Below, piece by piece: positions 6,898 through 13,542 of a stretch of 15,810 nt of DNA. Both the position numbers and the translations under genes were made by a program. The DNA is from UBA11540 sp003445125 (GTDB lineage Bacteria > Bacillota > Clostridia > Oscillospirales > Ruminococcaceae). Below the pieces are notes generated by a model. It had not been told where the DNA came from. It did no database searches and saw only the letters and a program-made list of their open reading frames with translations. The DNA lies in the NCBI GenBank assembly GCA_937899435.1, contig CALBQG010000141.1:1-15810 (forward strand), in the 5' to 3' direction. The stretch's first letter is position 1. Each line of letters begins with the position of its first letter.

Positions 6898-8127
6898 TTA
6901 TGCTTCTGCGCGTGTCAGCTTGATAAAGGCCTCTGCCACAATGGGCTTGCAATCAGCAACCGCCATAGCGCGGTAATCAATGCGCCCGCTCTTGAAGCTG
7001 CTTTCGCGGGAAGCCTCAATCGTGATACCCTCCGGCAGATTGTAGCCCATGTAATTGAAGTTACCGAACAGGATAGTTTCCGCCGGAAGGTAATCATCAA
7101 CAACGACAGGGAAACCAAGAATTTTTCCGATCCCCTCGGCCTTCGGATCGGCAATGAAGATCGGTCGCCCGTTGCTGTCCACCATGCTGTAAAACAGATT
7201 GTACAGCGCGGCGTTGTTCATTGCCCAGCAAGCGCCGGAAGCGTACCCGCGTTTCAGCGCGGCAACGACCTTCACAACGTCGGCATATTTCAGCCCGTTT
7301 GTTTTGTGGAAGGTAAAGGCGTTTGTATCGCCCCAAGTAATGCCGTTCAGAACGCCCGTACCCTGCGAAGAACCCGTACCGTTTACAAGGCCGTCCGCGA
7401 TGCAGGCCATCACGCAATTAGTAAGCTCTTCCACAAGGTAGCTTTCAAATGCGGCAATGCTCATGCTCTGCACTTTGACGCTGATAGAAAGCACCTTCAT
7501 AATTTCGTAGCCGTCGAAAGAAACGGTTGCGACGCTGGGCGCTGCGCTGTCAACCGCCGCGCCCTCGGTGTGCCAGCTTGCAGCGGCGGCGGGAGTACCA
7601 ACAGGGATAGCGATTTTAGAAGGCACATTGAAGGAACGGCAAACGCTCATAATGCCGCCCATCGTGCGGGCTTTGCTGATAACCTCGTTCAGCGTCTGCG
7701 TGGGGAGAACCGCCGCGACGTTGCCGGAAGTGCCGTAAGCGTCCGCCCGCTGCTCGGTCATGGCGCGATTGAAGGCCGCTTCCTCAAAGTTGTTCAGCTT
7801 GCGCCCCAGCAGGCGCTTCATAAACGCGCTGCGGTATTCGGCGCTGTTGAATACGTCGCCTTCGGTGGCCTCATAGCTTGCGCGGCGCTCGAAGGTCATA
7901 CCCGCGCCCGCCACGGGGTTAAAACTGTTCTGCTGCCCGCCTGCGGCGCGGCTCTGTACATTCTGCTTTGCCTGCGAAAGTCCTTCAAGTTCAATATTGA
8001 GCGCGTCCACGTCGGCGGTTGCGTCGGTGGCAACAATGTTCTTGATCTCTGCCGCTCTGCGCTCGATTTCCTCCAGCGTAGAAGTGCGGTAATGGTTGAA
8101 AGCCTCTGCAATAGTCTTGAATTTCAT
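6898..8127 (-). CDS. HK97-fold major capsid protein
   Basis: The 409-residue protein is a phage major capsid protein of the HK97 type. Residues about 15-60 form a helical, coiled-coil-like delta domain that would act as internal scaffold and be removed by the protease. The mature part begins in the low-complexity and Arg-rich zone near residues 75-125 and includes LPTQTLNEVISKARTMGGIMSVC, then SWHTEGAAVDSAAPSVATVSF, KVLSISVKVQSMSIAAFESYLVEEL, and a C-terminal part with GFPVVVDDYLP and FKSGRIDYRAMAVADCKPIV. The start codon overlaps the stop of the preceding small gene (ATGA at 8124-8127). The exact cleavage point cannot be given. Confidence 0.95.
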   Translation of the reverse strand: MKFKTIAEAFNHYRTSTLEEIERRAAEIKNIVATDATADVDALNIELEGLSQAKQNVQSRAAGGQQNSFNPVAGAGMTFERRASYEATEGDVFNSAEYRSAFMKRLLGRKLNNFEEAAFNRAMTEQRADAYGTSGNVAAVLPTQTLNEVISKARTMGGIMSVCRSFNVPSKIAIPVGTPAAAASWHTEGAAVDSAAPSVATVSFDGYEIMKVLSISVKVQSMSIAAFESYLVEELTNCVMACIADGLVNGTGSSQGTGVLNGITWGDTNAFTFHKTNGLKYADVVKVVAALKRGYASGACWAMNNAALYNLFYSMVDSNGRPIFIADPKAEGIGKILGFPVVVDDYLPAETILFGNFNYMGYNLPEGITIEASRESSFKSGRIDYRAMAVADCKPIVAEAFIKLTRAEA

Positions 8128-8456
8128 TTTGTATTCCTCCGTTTGATTGAAATAATGGCGTTTGCCGTTTCTGTGATCTGCTTTGCGAAGGCAAGGTTTT
8201 CACTTCGCGCCGCTTTGGGGTTGTTGCTGCCCTCGTAGCCGGAAGCAATTTTCTTCTGCTCCCGCTCCAAGATGTCAATTTGCCTGTAAAGCACTTCTGT
8301 AAGCGATTTACGCGGCTTGTCCTGTGCGGCCTCCGCCGCCTCGGTCTGCTCCCGCTCCGGCTCGGCGGGTTTTTCGATATGGATTTCAATTTCTGTTGTA
8401 TTCCCGTCCTGTTTGACAATGGCGGGCTTTACAACAATGCCGTTTTCGTCTGCCAT
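8124..8456 (-). CDS. Small acidic protein between protease and capsid genes
   Basis: I do not recognise this 110-residue protein by family. It has a beta-like start (MADENGIVVKPAIVKQDGNTTEIEIHI), a Pro/Glu/Ala-rich charged linker (about residues 28-48) and a helical C-terminus rich in Glu, Lys and Arg. It lies between the prohead protease and the major capsid gene and overlaps the latter by ATGA, so its product is made with the head proteins. The capsid protein already seems to have its own delta domain, so this could be an accessory scaffold, a decoration protein or an assembly chaperone. It is a real gene by its overlap and by an AGAGGT site before the ATG; its job is open. Confidence 0.7.
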   Translation of the reverse strand: MADENGIVVKPAIVKQDGNTTEIEIHIEKPAEPEREQTEAAEAAQDKPRKSLTEVLYRQIDILEREQKKIASGYEGSNNPKAARSENLAFAKQITETANAIISIKRRNTK

Positions 8457-8460
8457 AGCG

Positions 8461-9039
8461 TTATACCTCTTTCAGTAGAATTGAATTTGCCTTGATAATG
8501 GCTTTCGCCCTCTCCGCCGCCGTAGAAGTCCACGCGTTAATAGCGGATCGCGCTTCAACGCTTGTCTGCGGATAAGCGGGGAACGGAACGACGCTGATTT
8601 CATACACTTTTTCAATCTTTGTGATCGTGCGTGTATTTGTCGCCGCGTCGTAACTGTCGCCGCCCTCCGGCACTTTGAAGGCGAAGGACATTCCGGAAAG
8701 ATCGCCGCGCTGTACTGCCGTATAAACGCTTCGTGCTTCCTCGGTGTCCGGCAATTCTGCAACCATGCTCAACCCTGCCGCGTCAAGCGTCAGTTGCATT
8801 GTTTTGGGCGTTCTCGCAAGCGGTACTTTGTTCAAGTCGTGATTGTAGAACAATCTCGCGTCGGACAAGTCCGCATGATCCAGCGCCCCCGCTCGGATAA
8901 TTTCAATAAACGCGCCTGCCGGATCGTTTATCGTGGTGGGCTGGTCGTAAACAATCGGCCTACCCTCTAATTTAAGAACCTTTGCCGCGCCTGCCGCCGC
9001 CGCGTCCGCTCTTATTTCGCATACTCTAATTTCCTTCAT
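8461..9039 (-). CDS. HK97-family prohead protease
   Basis: This is a Ser-His protease of the herpesvirus-assemblin/HK97 prohead type that trims the capsid delta domain during maturation. Family marks in its 192 residues are GRPIVYDQPT (26-35), RLFYNHDLNKVPLART with the catalytic His67 (62-77), LSGMSFAF with the candidate catalytic Ser at 115 or 118, and YEISVVPFPAYPQT (146-159). The start codon overlaps the portal stop by ATGA at 9036-9039. With the capsid's N-terminal domain it indicates that the element matures its own capsids. Confidence 0.93.
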   Translation of the reverse strand: MKEIRVCEIRADAAAAGAAKVLKLEGRPIVYDQPTTINDPAGAFIEIIRAGALDHADLSDARLFYNHDLNKVPLARTPKTMQLTLDAAGLSMVAELPDTEEARSVYTAVQRGDLSGMSFAFKVPEGGDSYDAATNTRTITKIEKVYEISVVPFPAYPQTSVEARSAINAWTSTAAERAKAIIKANSILLKEV

Positions 9040-10295
9040 GCCTGCGTTCCTCCGTTCTCTCCGTTGTTGCCGTCCGCTCCCGCTCCGGTATCACCGTTCA
9101 GCGCTGCGGGCGCTTTTGCCTTTGCAAGCTGGTATTCCTCCGCCTTGTCCGCGTCAACGTAATTCAGCGATTGAATACGGCGATCTCCGCCGGAAACGCT
9201 CGGAAGGTTCAGAATTTCCAATGCTTGATTGACCGTAAGCAAGCCCATAGGCATAATTTCACGGATCAAGTTTACTTTCGTTGCGTTGCTGGTGAATTGA
9301 AGCCGCCCACTCTCGAACAGAATAGAATTGCCGAAGGCTCTTTCCCGATCGTTGAACAGTTTGCGCGTAAATTCAAGGCTTAATTGCAGCGCCAGCGGCT
9401 CAATGACGCTTTCATAGAACGCCGCCCATTGGTTTTCGTCGTAGCTGCTGTTTACGATCGCTTCCGAAACGCCTAAATAGTCGTAAATCTTCGTTTTCAC
9501 GGCCTGCATTTGCTTTTCGTCGATCGCATACGGCTTGTTGTCGATCGGAATATACTCGGCGGCGCTGTCAAGGACGGCAATACCGCCGTTGTTGTTGATG
9601 TTCAAATAGTCCTGTATGAAGTTTTCGCGCATTTCCTTCAAGATGTCGGCATTCGCAAGCTGTGTGCGTTTCAGAATGCCACGAATGCTCGCGCCTGTCT
9701 TGATCGCGGAAACAATGCCTTCATTCTGCGCGTGGGCAAGCTGCAACGCGGGGGAAAGCGCGTCGTTCGGATCGCCTAAAATATCGTTCCCGTTGAAATT
9801 GCGGCGAAGGTGAACAATATCCGCATACGGTAAAATGACTTCACGCCCGCCGGAAAAGATGAAGCGCACATATAGCGCCCCGCCCGTGTCGCTCAAAAAC
9901 TCCGCATGAACCGGATTGAGCGGGAACACGGCGACGCATTGCCCGCGTTCGTCCTTCTGAATGTACGCAAAAGCGTTGTTGTACAGAAAATAGTGGGTAA
10001 ACAGTTTGTACAGCATATCGAAGGCGGACATATACGGGTTTGGCTCAACCTGTAACAGGCGGTTTAACTTACAATCTCCCGTTACCTGTTCGTGATCTCG
10101 ATACTTGATGATGTGCGATCCTTTCAGCTTTGCAGCATTGCGGGCGATCGCGTCAACGGCGCTTCTGAAAATGTCGTTGCTGTATGCGTTCCCGCTCCAT
10201 GCTGAAAAAGCATTCCCGCCGCCGATGATTTCCGCGCGGCTTGTTTCCCGTGCTGGCGGCTTTACCCTCCCGAAAATACGGCTAAAAATACTCAT
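9036..10295 (-). CDS. Phage portal protein (HK97-type)
   Basis: The portal forms the twelve-fold ring at one capsid vertex through which DNA passes. The chosen start ATG at 10295 (MSIFSRIFGRVK) overlaps the stop of the gp10-like gene by ATGA and gives 419 residues, a normal length. Family features include the early SAWSGNAYSNDIFRSAVDAIARNAAKL, LLQVEPNPYMSAFDMLYKLFTHYFLYNNAFAYI, the VHLRRNFNGNDILGDPNDALSPAL segment and the C-terminal RKLFNDRERAFGNSILFE with MPMGLLTVNQALEILNLP. The last about 30 residues are Gly/Asn/Ala-rich and probably disordered. A longer ORF to 10325 is open but lacks the coupling. Confidence 0.95.
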   Translation of the reverse strand: MSIFSRIFGRVKPPARETSRAEIIGGGNAFSAWSGNAYSNDIFRSAVDAIARNAAKLKGSHIIKYRDHEQVTGDCKLNRLLQVEPNPYMSAFDMLYKLFTHYFLYNNAFAYIQKDERGQCVAVFPLNPVHAEFLSDTGGALYVRFIFSGGREVILPYADIVHLRRNFNGNDILGDPNDALSPALQLAHAQNEGIVSAIKTGASIRGILKRTQLANADILKEMRENFIQDYLNINNNGGIAVLDSAAEYIPIDNKPYAIDEKQMQAVKTKIYDYLGVSEAIVNSSYDENQWAAFYESVIEPLALQLSLEFTRKLFNDRERAFGNSILFESGRLQFTSNATKVNLIREIMPMGLLTVNQALEILNLPSVSGGDRRIQSLNYVDADKAEEYQLAKAKAPAALNGDTGAGADGNNGENGGTQA

Positions 10296-10747
10296 TCTTC
10301 CGTTTCCACCTCTTCCATGTTCCATTTGCCTTCATTGCCGCCGTTTTTGCTCATTTCCTCTTGAAAAACCTCGCGCATACGGGCTTGTATTTTATCCCTC
10401 ATGCGTTCGTCTGCAAGGGTTTTCCACGGGCGGGCTGGTAGTCTTGATGTTCCGATTTGATAAACAGATGCTTTTAACGCATTCGGAACGCCGTGGCGGT
10501 CATATCCTGTCGGGCGGATCGTGATATACTTTCCGCTATTGCCCTTCTTGATCTTTGACGCTTTAATAGACTTGATAAGATCGCCTGTGTCCCGTATCTT
10601 GTATTCCTCCAAAGCAGTCTGCATTTCTTCGCGGGCAATCTTCGCGCCAGCGTGTAGCATATGATTAACTGTTCCGCTGACCTTCGCGCCCCGCGCCTCT
10701 AACTGCATTTGAATATTGTCCAGCCCCGTAAACGTGAACTTTGCCAT
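10292..10747 (-). CDS. HK97 gp10-like neck/tail-joining protein
   Basis: The 151-residue product matches the HK97 gp10 family, which in phages joins the neck to the tail. It starts MAKFTFTGLDNIQMQLEA, then has LHAGAKIAREEMQTALEEYKIRDTGDLIKSIKASKIKK, KYITIRPTGYDRHG and a C-terminal ADERMRDKIQARMREVFQEEM. I chose the ATG at 10747 because AAAGGAGGG precedes it at proper spacing and family members begin there. It is the first clear structural gene of the late arm, before the portal, whereas in HK97-type phages it lies after the head genes. Such a rearranged order is a sign of a satellite head module. Confidence 0.85.
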   Translation of the reverse strand: MAKFTFTGLDNIQMQLEARGAKVSGTVNHMLHAGAKIAREEMQTALEEYKIRDTGDLIKSIKASKIKKGNSGKYITIRPTGYDRHGVPNALKASVYQIGTSRLPARPWKTLADERMRDKIQARMREVFQEEMSKNGGNEGKWNMEEVETEE

Positions 10748-10859
10748 TCTGCGCCCTCCTTTCCTCCTGCTCCTGTTCGCTGCGCCGTTCCTGCTGACAA
10801 TCGCAACTTTCCGAAGGATCAAGGGCGCAACCGCAATGCGGGCATACTCTGAAATACAT
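10665..10859 (-). CDS. Small Cys-rich zinc-ribbon-like phage protein
   Basis: A 64-codon frame starts at an ATG with a good AAAGGAG site. Its first 20 residues, MYFRVCPHCGCALDPSESCD, hold CPHC and CDC pairs typical of a small zinc knuckle, and similar short proteins are common in Clostridia phages near the head genes. The rest is Gln/Glu/Arg-rich and is read through the beginning of the gp10-like gene, overlapping it by 83 bases, which is unusual. Either the overlap is real or the true gene was shortened or shifted. The function is unknown. Confidence 0.55.
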   Translation of the reverse strand: MYFRVCPHCGCALDPSESCDCQQERRSEQEQEERRAQNGKVHVYGAGQYSNAVRGAGREGQRNS

Positions 10860-11049
10860 TTCCGTTTCTCCTTTCTGTCTGCTTTTCTACGCAGGGGGAA
10901 AGAAGAACCTTTCCGCCCGCGTTCCTCTTTCCCCCTGCAACCCCCTTTTACCTTCGCGTGGCGGACAGAGAGAAAGAGAATATTTCTTGTTTTCCTGCTT
11001 TGGTTATCGAACCTTACTTATTTACAAGGCCTTCAACGCTGATCCGCGA
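10860..11049. other. Noncoding gap between rep and the head genes, candidate replication origin
   Basis: No convincing gene lies here. It holds a large hairpin: GCAGGGGGAAAGA (10891-10903) is perfectly complementary to TCTTTCCCCCTGC (10926-10938), and GAAC (10905-10908) also pairs with GTTC (10921-10924) after one mismatch. A second one, GCTGATC-CGC-GATCAGC (11038-11054), runs into the rep stop codon. Neither is followed by a T-run, so they do not look like terminators. Being next to a rolling-circle Rep gene, they are candidates for the double- or single-strand origin. I found no consensus sigma-A promoter for the late genes here. Confidence 0.4.
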
Positions 11050-11814
11050 TCAGCATTTTAGAGGCCGTTTCCGGTTGTTCGGTGGCGGCGCTTCCGCCGC
11101 GTCCTCGTTACGAACGTACTTGAAGCACATATAGCCGTAGCGGTTTGTTTTTGCTTCCACAAGCCTGTAACCCTTCGGCGCTCGCGGCGGCTTGCTCTCG
11201 GAATACTCCCGCTTCGCTTCCGTCGCCGCTTCCTTCTCCGGCTGGCACAAATTCCGCGTACCCTTGTAATGGTGGCGCGTCCCTCTCTCCGGTGTCCAAT
11301 GGTCGAAAAGGTAGTTTGCAAGGCCTGTATAATCCCGCCCGTGATCCACGCCGTTGTAGTAATTGTGTTCCCGCAAGTGTTCAATGCGAATGATCGTTCC
11401 GCCGTCCCACTTCTCCCGTATCTGTTCTTCGGTCAGCCCGTTAGATACCATGTGAAAGTGAATGCGGCTCGTTGTCTTGCCTCTGCCGGGGTAAAGCGCT
11501 ATTTGCGCGTCCGGATTTAACCGCCGCAACCTTCGCCAAAACGGATTTATGATCCCGTCCGCCTCGGCGAAGGTATGTACTTCGTGTTCGTTGTCAAGCG
11601 TGATCGTGGTATAGAGGGAAGCGGGGGAAAACGTCGCGTTGAACATTCGCGCATGATTTCGACGGGCTAACCGCTGTTTGAAGTCCTCGTATTCCTCCGC
11701 GCTGCTGAACCGTGGGCGCGGCTCTGCCTTCTTTACGTCCTTCGTCCGATCCGGCAAGGTGTACACCTCCTGTTCACATACGCTGCCCGCGAAAATTCTT
11801 CTTTTTGCTCGCAT
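11050..11814 (-). CDS. HUH-endonuclease rolling-circle replication initiator (Rep)
   Basis: This 254-residue protein has the three motifs of HUH nickases: motif 1, the strand LYTTITLD (67-74); motif 2, the metal-binding RIHFHMV with HFH at 119-121; and a Tyr motif in DYTGLANYLFDHW (161-173), where Tyr162 or Tyr168 would attack the DNA. The layout is like the phage G2P/ORF2-type replication-associated proteins. Such proteins nick one strand at an origin and start rolling-circle synthesis. An AGGAGG site lies five bases before the ATG boxed in a possible hairpin. The long leader upstream is covered by an antisense promoter. The basic C-terminus probably binds DNA. Family call is strong, the exact subgroup less so. 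Confidence 0.82.
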   Translation of the reverse strand: MRAKRRIFAGSVCEQEVYTLPDRTKDVKKAEPRPRFSSAEEYEDFKQRLARRNHARMFNATFSPASLYTTITLDNEHEVHTFAEADGIINPFWRRLRRLNPDAQIALYPGRGKTTSRIHFHMVSNGLTEEQIREKWDGGTIIRIEHLREHNYYNGVDHGRDYTGLANYLFDHWTPERGTRHHYKGTRNLCQPEKEAATEAKREYSESKPPRAPKGYRLVEAKTNRYGYMCFKYVRNEDAAEAPPPNNRKRPLKC

Positions 11815-11890
11815 TTTTTGGCCTCCTGCCTTGACAAAAGGCCGTACAACTGCTATAATTTATTTGTAGTGAATAGCTGTTGTACAGCCC
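11815..11890 (-). promoter_or_regulatory. Rep mRNA leader with alternative hairpins
   Basis: On the mRNA, GGCUGUACAAC (complement of 11879-11889) can pair with GUUGUACGGCC (complement of 11840-11850), 11 pairs with one U-G, followed by UUUU. If the first arm is taken by the antisense RNA, the freed GGCCU (11839-11843) can pair with AGGCC (11820-11824), which overlaps the AGGAGG site of rep. This suggests a switch in which antisense RNA lowers Rep translation. The upper hairpin could instead act as an attenuator. The folding is inferred by eye. Confidence 0.5.
11831..11859 (+). promoter_or_regulatory. Consensus promoter for antisense RNA
   Basis: TTGACA (11831-11836) and TATAAT (11854-11859) are separated by 17 bases, a perfect sigma-A promoter. 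It points right, against the rep operon, from between the rep ribosome binding site and the leader. No protein gene follows on this strand, so its product should be an RNA. Confidence 0.8.
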
Positions 11891-11945
11891 TAACGTTCAT
11901 CGGTTGCCCGCCGGTGGGCGTTATTTTTTTGTCCTCTTTTTTCAT
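11853..11945 (-). CDS. 30-codon leader ORF before rep
   Basis: An ATG at 11945 overlaps the stop of the preceding HTH gene (ATGA) and opens a 30-codon frame that ends at TAG 11855-11853. Its peptide starts MKKEDKKITPTGG and ends QLFTTNKL, with no recognised domain. The frame runs through most of the antisense-RNA target and the first arm of the leader hairpin, so ribosomes on it would disturb the folding. It could be a leader peptide coupling translation of the upstream gene to rep control, or just a chance ORF. Confidence 0.4.
   Translation of the reverse strand: MKKEDKKITPTGGQPMNVRAVQQLFTTNKL
11866..11930 (+). ncRNA. Putative antisense (countertranscribed) RNA controlling rep
   Basis: An RNA of about 65 bases is predicted from the start point of the consensus promoter to a terminator-like end: GCCC (11906-11909) pairs with GGGC (11916-11919), followed by TTATTTTTTT to 11930. 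The RNA also contains a small hairpin, GCTGT-TGT-ACAGC (11876-11888). It is fully complementary to the leader of the rep mRNA. This is the layout of copy-control RNAs of rolling-circle plasmids such as the pT181 type. No expression evidence is available. Confidence 0.6.
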
Positions 11946-12688
11946 AATGCTACTGCCTCCAGCAATTCCGCTATGTATGGATCGCGGCGGCGCTCCGGTG
12001 AAAGCGTCCGTACGGCCTCGCGGCATTCCTCGCGCAACTCGTAACGATCTTCAAAGCGATAGGAAGAAGCCGGATCGTGAAGGGGGAAATATGCTTCATA
12101 GCTCACAAGATCGGCTTTCCGGCATTTCTCACCGTAATATTTGCGTAGTCGAAGAAACTTCTTTTTGACCGCTCCGCAAGCTATCGCGTCAAAGCAAACG
12201 CCCGCTGCGATCCCTCTTTCTAACGCTTCTTCCGCAACTTCAACAACGGTTTCATATGCGATCGCTATAACGTCGTCCATTTCGCACCATACATCTTTGC
12301 ATTGAAGAACGCCGCACATTTTCAGCGCCGTATATTTTGCAGGCTCTAACGCTTTCAATATTGCGCCGTCCCGCTCTGCTCTTGTTGAAAAAGGCTTAAC
12401 GCGCGGTTTATGCTCTGCCGCCGCCTCCGCATAGTGCTTGAAAAGCTGTTCCGGCGTAACCTCCAGCGCGTCCGCGATCATCTGCGCCGTTGTGTCCGTT
12501 ACGCTCTTCATCTGCTGTTTCGGTACAATGCCGCCCGCTGCCCATGTTTCATATGCTGTTATCGAACAACGGCTTACGCCGGAAAGCTCCGCCAGCTTCG
12601 TAACAGTCCAGCCGCGCCGCTTGCGCTCCTGCTCAATCGTGTTCGGGAAACTCTGACACTTGAAGTTATATTTTCTGCTTCCTGTCAT
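11942..12688 (-). CDS. HTH (XRE-type) DNA-binding protein of unknown role
   Basis: The start ATG at 12688 overlaps the upstream stop (ATGA), giving 248 residues; a longer frame to 12721 lacks support. Residues about 14-85 form an XRE helix-turn-helix: IEQERKRRGWTVTKLAELSGVSRCSITAYETW, and after an inserted GGIVPKQQMKSV segment, TAQMIADALEVTPEQLFKHY. The remaining about 150 residues are mostly helical with several Cys and charged residues and are not recognised. It lies in the early arm directly before the rep leader, so it may regulate early genes or assist replication. The insertion within the HTH domain is unusual. Confidence 0.75.
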   Translation of the reverse strand: MTGSRKYNFKCQSFPNTIEQERKRRGWTVTKLAELSGVSRCSITAYETWAAGGIVPKQQMKSVTDTTAQMIADALEVTPEQLFKHYAEAAAEHKPRVKPFSTRAERDGAILKALEPAKYTALKMCGVLQCKDVWCEMDDVIAIAYETVVEVAEEALERGIAAGVCFDAIACGAVKKKFLRLRKYYGEKCRKADLVSYEAYFPLHDPASSYRFEDRYELREECREAVRTLSPERRRDPYIAELLEAVAL

Positions 12689-13029
12689 ACCGCGCCGCCC
12701 TCCAACGAAAGAACCTTGCAAATGATATGCGCCTTGAATGCCTTGCCCTTGTATGCGTCAAGGTATGTCGCATAATTCGCCCGTGCGATTTCCGTAATGA
12801 TCCCGCGCGGCAACGGAAGGGCGGCGAAGTCTAACGCAAATTCGTAATAATCCAGCTTCCGGCGGTTCTGCTCCCGATCCTCTGCGCCCATTTGGAAGCT
12901 CTCTTCTTCCATGCTCCGGTATTCCTTTTCGATCGCGGCTATCTGTATCGGGCTTGATCCCCATACCTCCGTTTCGTAACCCTCATACGGGGAACGACCG
13001 CCGCCGCGCTTCTTTTTCCGCTTGCTCAT
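12685..13029 (-). CDS. Hypothetical early protein, 114 residues
   Basis: I do not recognise this protein. It begins with a strongly basic tail (MSKRKKKRGGGR), then an acidic helical part (IEKEYRSMEEESFQMGAEDREQNRRKLDYYEFALDF, about residues 33-68) and ends with a helix-rich segment RGIITEIARANYATYLDAYKGKAFKAHIICKVL. It has an AAAGGAG site eight bases before the ATG and is coupled by ATGA to the following HTH gene. The basic N-terminus could contact nucleic acid. It is in the early arm, so a role in replication or regulation is likely but not shown. Confidence 0.7.
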   Translation of the reverse strand: MSKRKKKRGGGRSPYEGYETEVWGSSPIQIAAIEKEYRSMEEESFQMGAEDREQNRRKLDYYEFALDFAALPLPRGIITEIARANYATYLDAYKGKAFKAHIICKVLSLEGGAV

Positions 13030-13032
13030 TGT

Positions 13033-13233
13033 TTACGCTCCTTTCGCCTCTGACGGCCTGCCGTATGAAGTTTCTTTCGGTAAGCAGCCGTATTTCTTCT
13101 TGTGCCATGCCTCGAACTTCGCTTGATTGTCCGGATCGTCGAAGAAACTTCCGATTGCTTCAAACAAGCCCCGACAATGCGCCGCCATGACGGGCGCGGG
13201 CATTGTGTCAAGCTGTACCGTTATCCCGCTCAT
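13033..13233 (-). CDS. Hypothetical early protein, 66 residues
   Basis: This short gene has a very good AAAGGAGG site before its ATG and fits tightly between the Cro-like gene (16 bases upstream) and the 114-residue gene (three bases downstream). The protein is mostly helical: MSGITVQLDTMPAPVMAAHCRGLFEAIGSFFDDPDNQAKFEAWHKKKYG. It has no membrane segment or catalytic motif that I can see. The function is unknown; small early genes of phages and satellites often encode host- or helper-interaction proteins. Confidence 0.65.
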   Translation of the reverse strand: MSGITVQLDTMPAPVMAAHCRGLFEAIGSFFDDPDNQAKFEAWHKKKYGCLPKETSYGRPSEAKGA

Positions 13234-13249
13234 GTGTTAGGCCTCCTTT

Positions 13250-13513
13250 TCAAACTGCCTGCGCTCCTACGAAAATACCCAGTTTCTGAACTTTTGGAGT
13301 AAAAAAATATTCGCCAATTTCCGTTGTACCAATTTCCAAAAGCCCGCATATAGCAGCTATTTCCGTTGCATTAAATACACCTTTGTTGTTGATTTTTTGG
13401 CTAAATGTGCAGGAATTACGGGAAATTGCGTTGGCGATCGCCTCTTGTGTATAGCCTTTTTCCTTAATTCGCCCCAGTAATTTTGAAAAGTCGTATTCTT
13501 CTTTTACCCTCAT
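13250..13513 (-). CDS. Cro-like HTH regulator (DUF739-like)
   Basis: First gene of the minus arm. The ATG at 13513, preceded by GGGCGGTGAG, gives 87 residues starting MRVKEEYDFSKLLGRIKEKGYTQEAIANAI, followed by SRNSCTFSQKINNKGVFNATEIAAICGLL, the pattern of DUF739/Cro-like phage regulators. A longer frame to 13591 would include the promoter and operator and is rejected. It faces the repressor gene over the shared control region, the classical Cro position, so it likely represses lysogeny functions during replication. One copy of the presumed operator (13280-13293) lies inside its 3' end. Confidence 0.8.
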   Translation of the reverse strand: MRVKEEYDFSKLLGRIKEKGYTQEAIANAISRNSCTFSQKINNKGVFNATEIAAICGLLEIGTTEIGEYFFTPKVQKLGIFVGAQAV

Positions 13514-13542
13514 ACGCTCACCGCCCTTTTTTGAAAAATACC

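Noticed and set aside
7306..8238. 310-codon open frame on the plus strand
   Set aside because: It lies opposite the major capsid gene, has no recognisable domain, and its residue mix fits a shadow of a GC-biased coding strand.
10891..10938. Hairpin as a terminator for rep
   Set aside because: No T-run follows on either strand, so an origin or other structural role is more likely.
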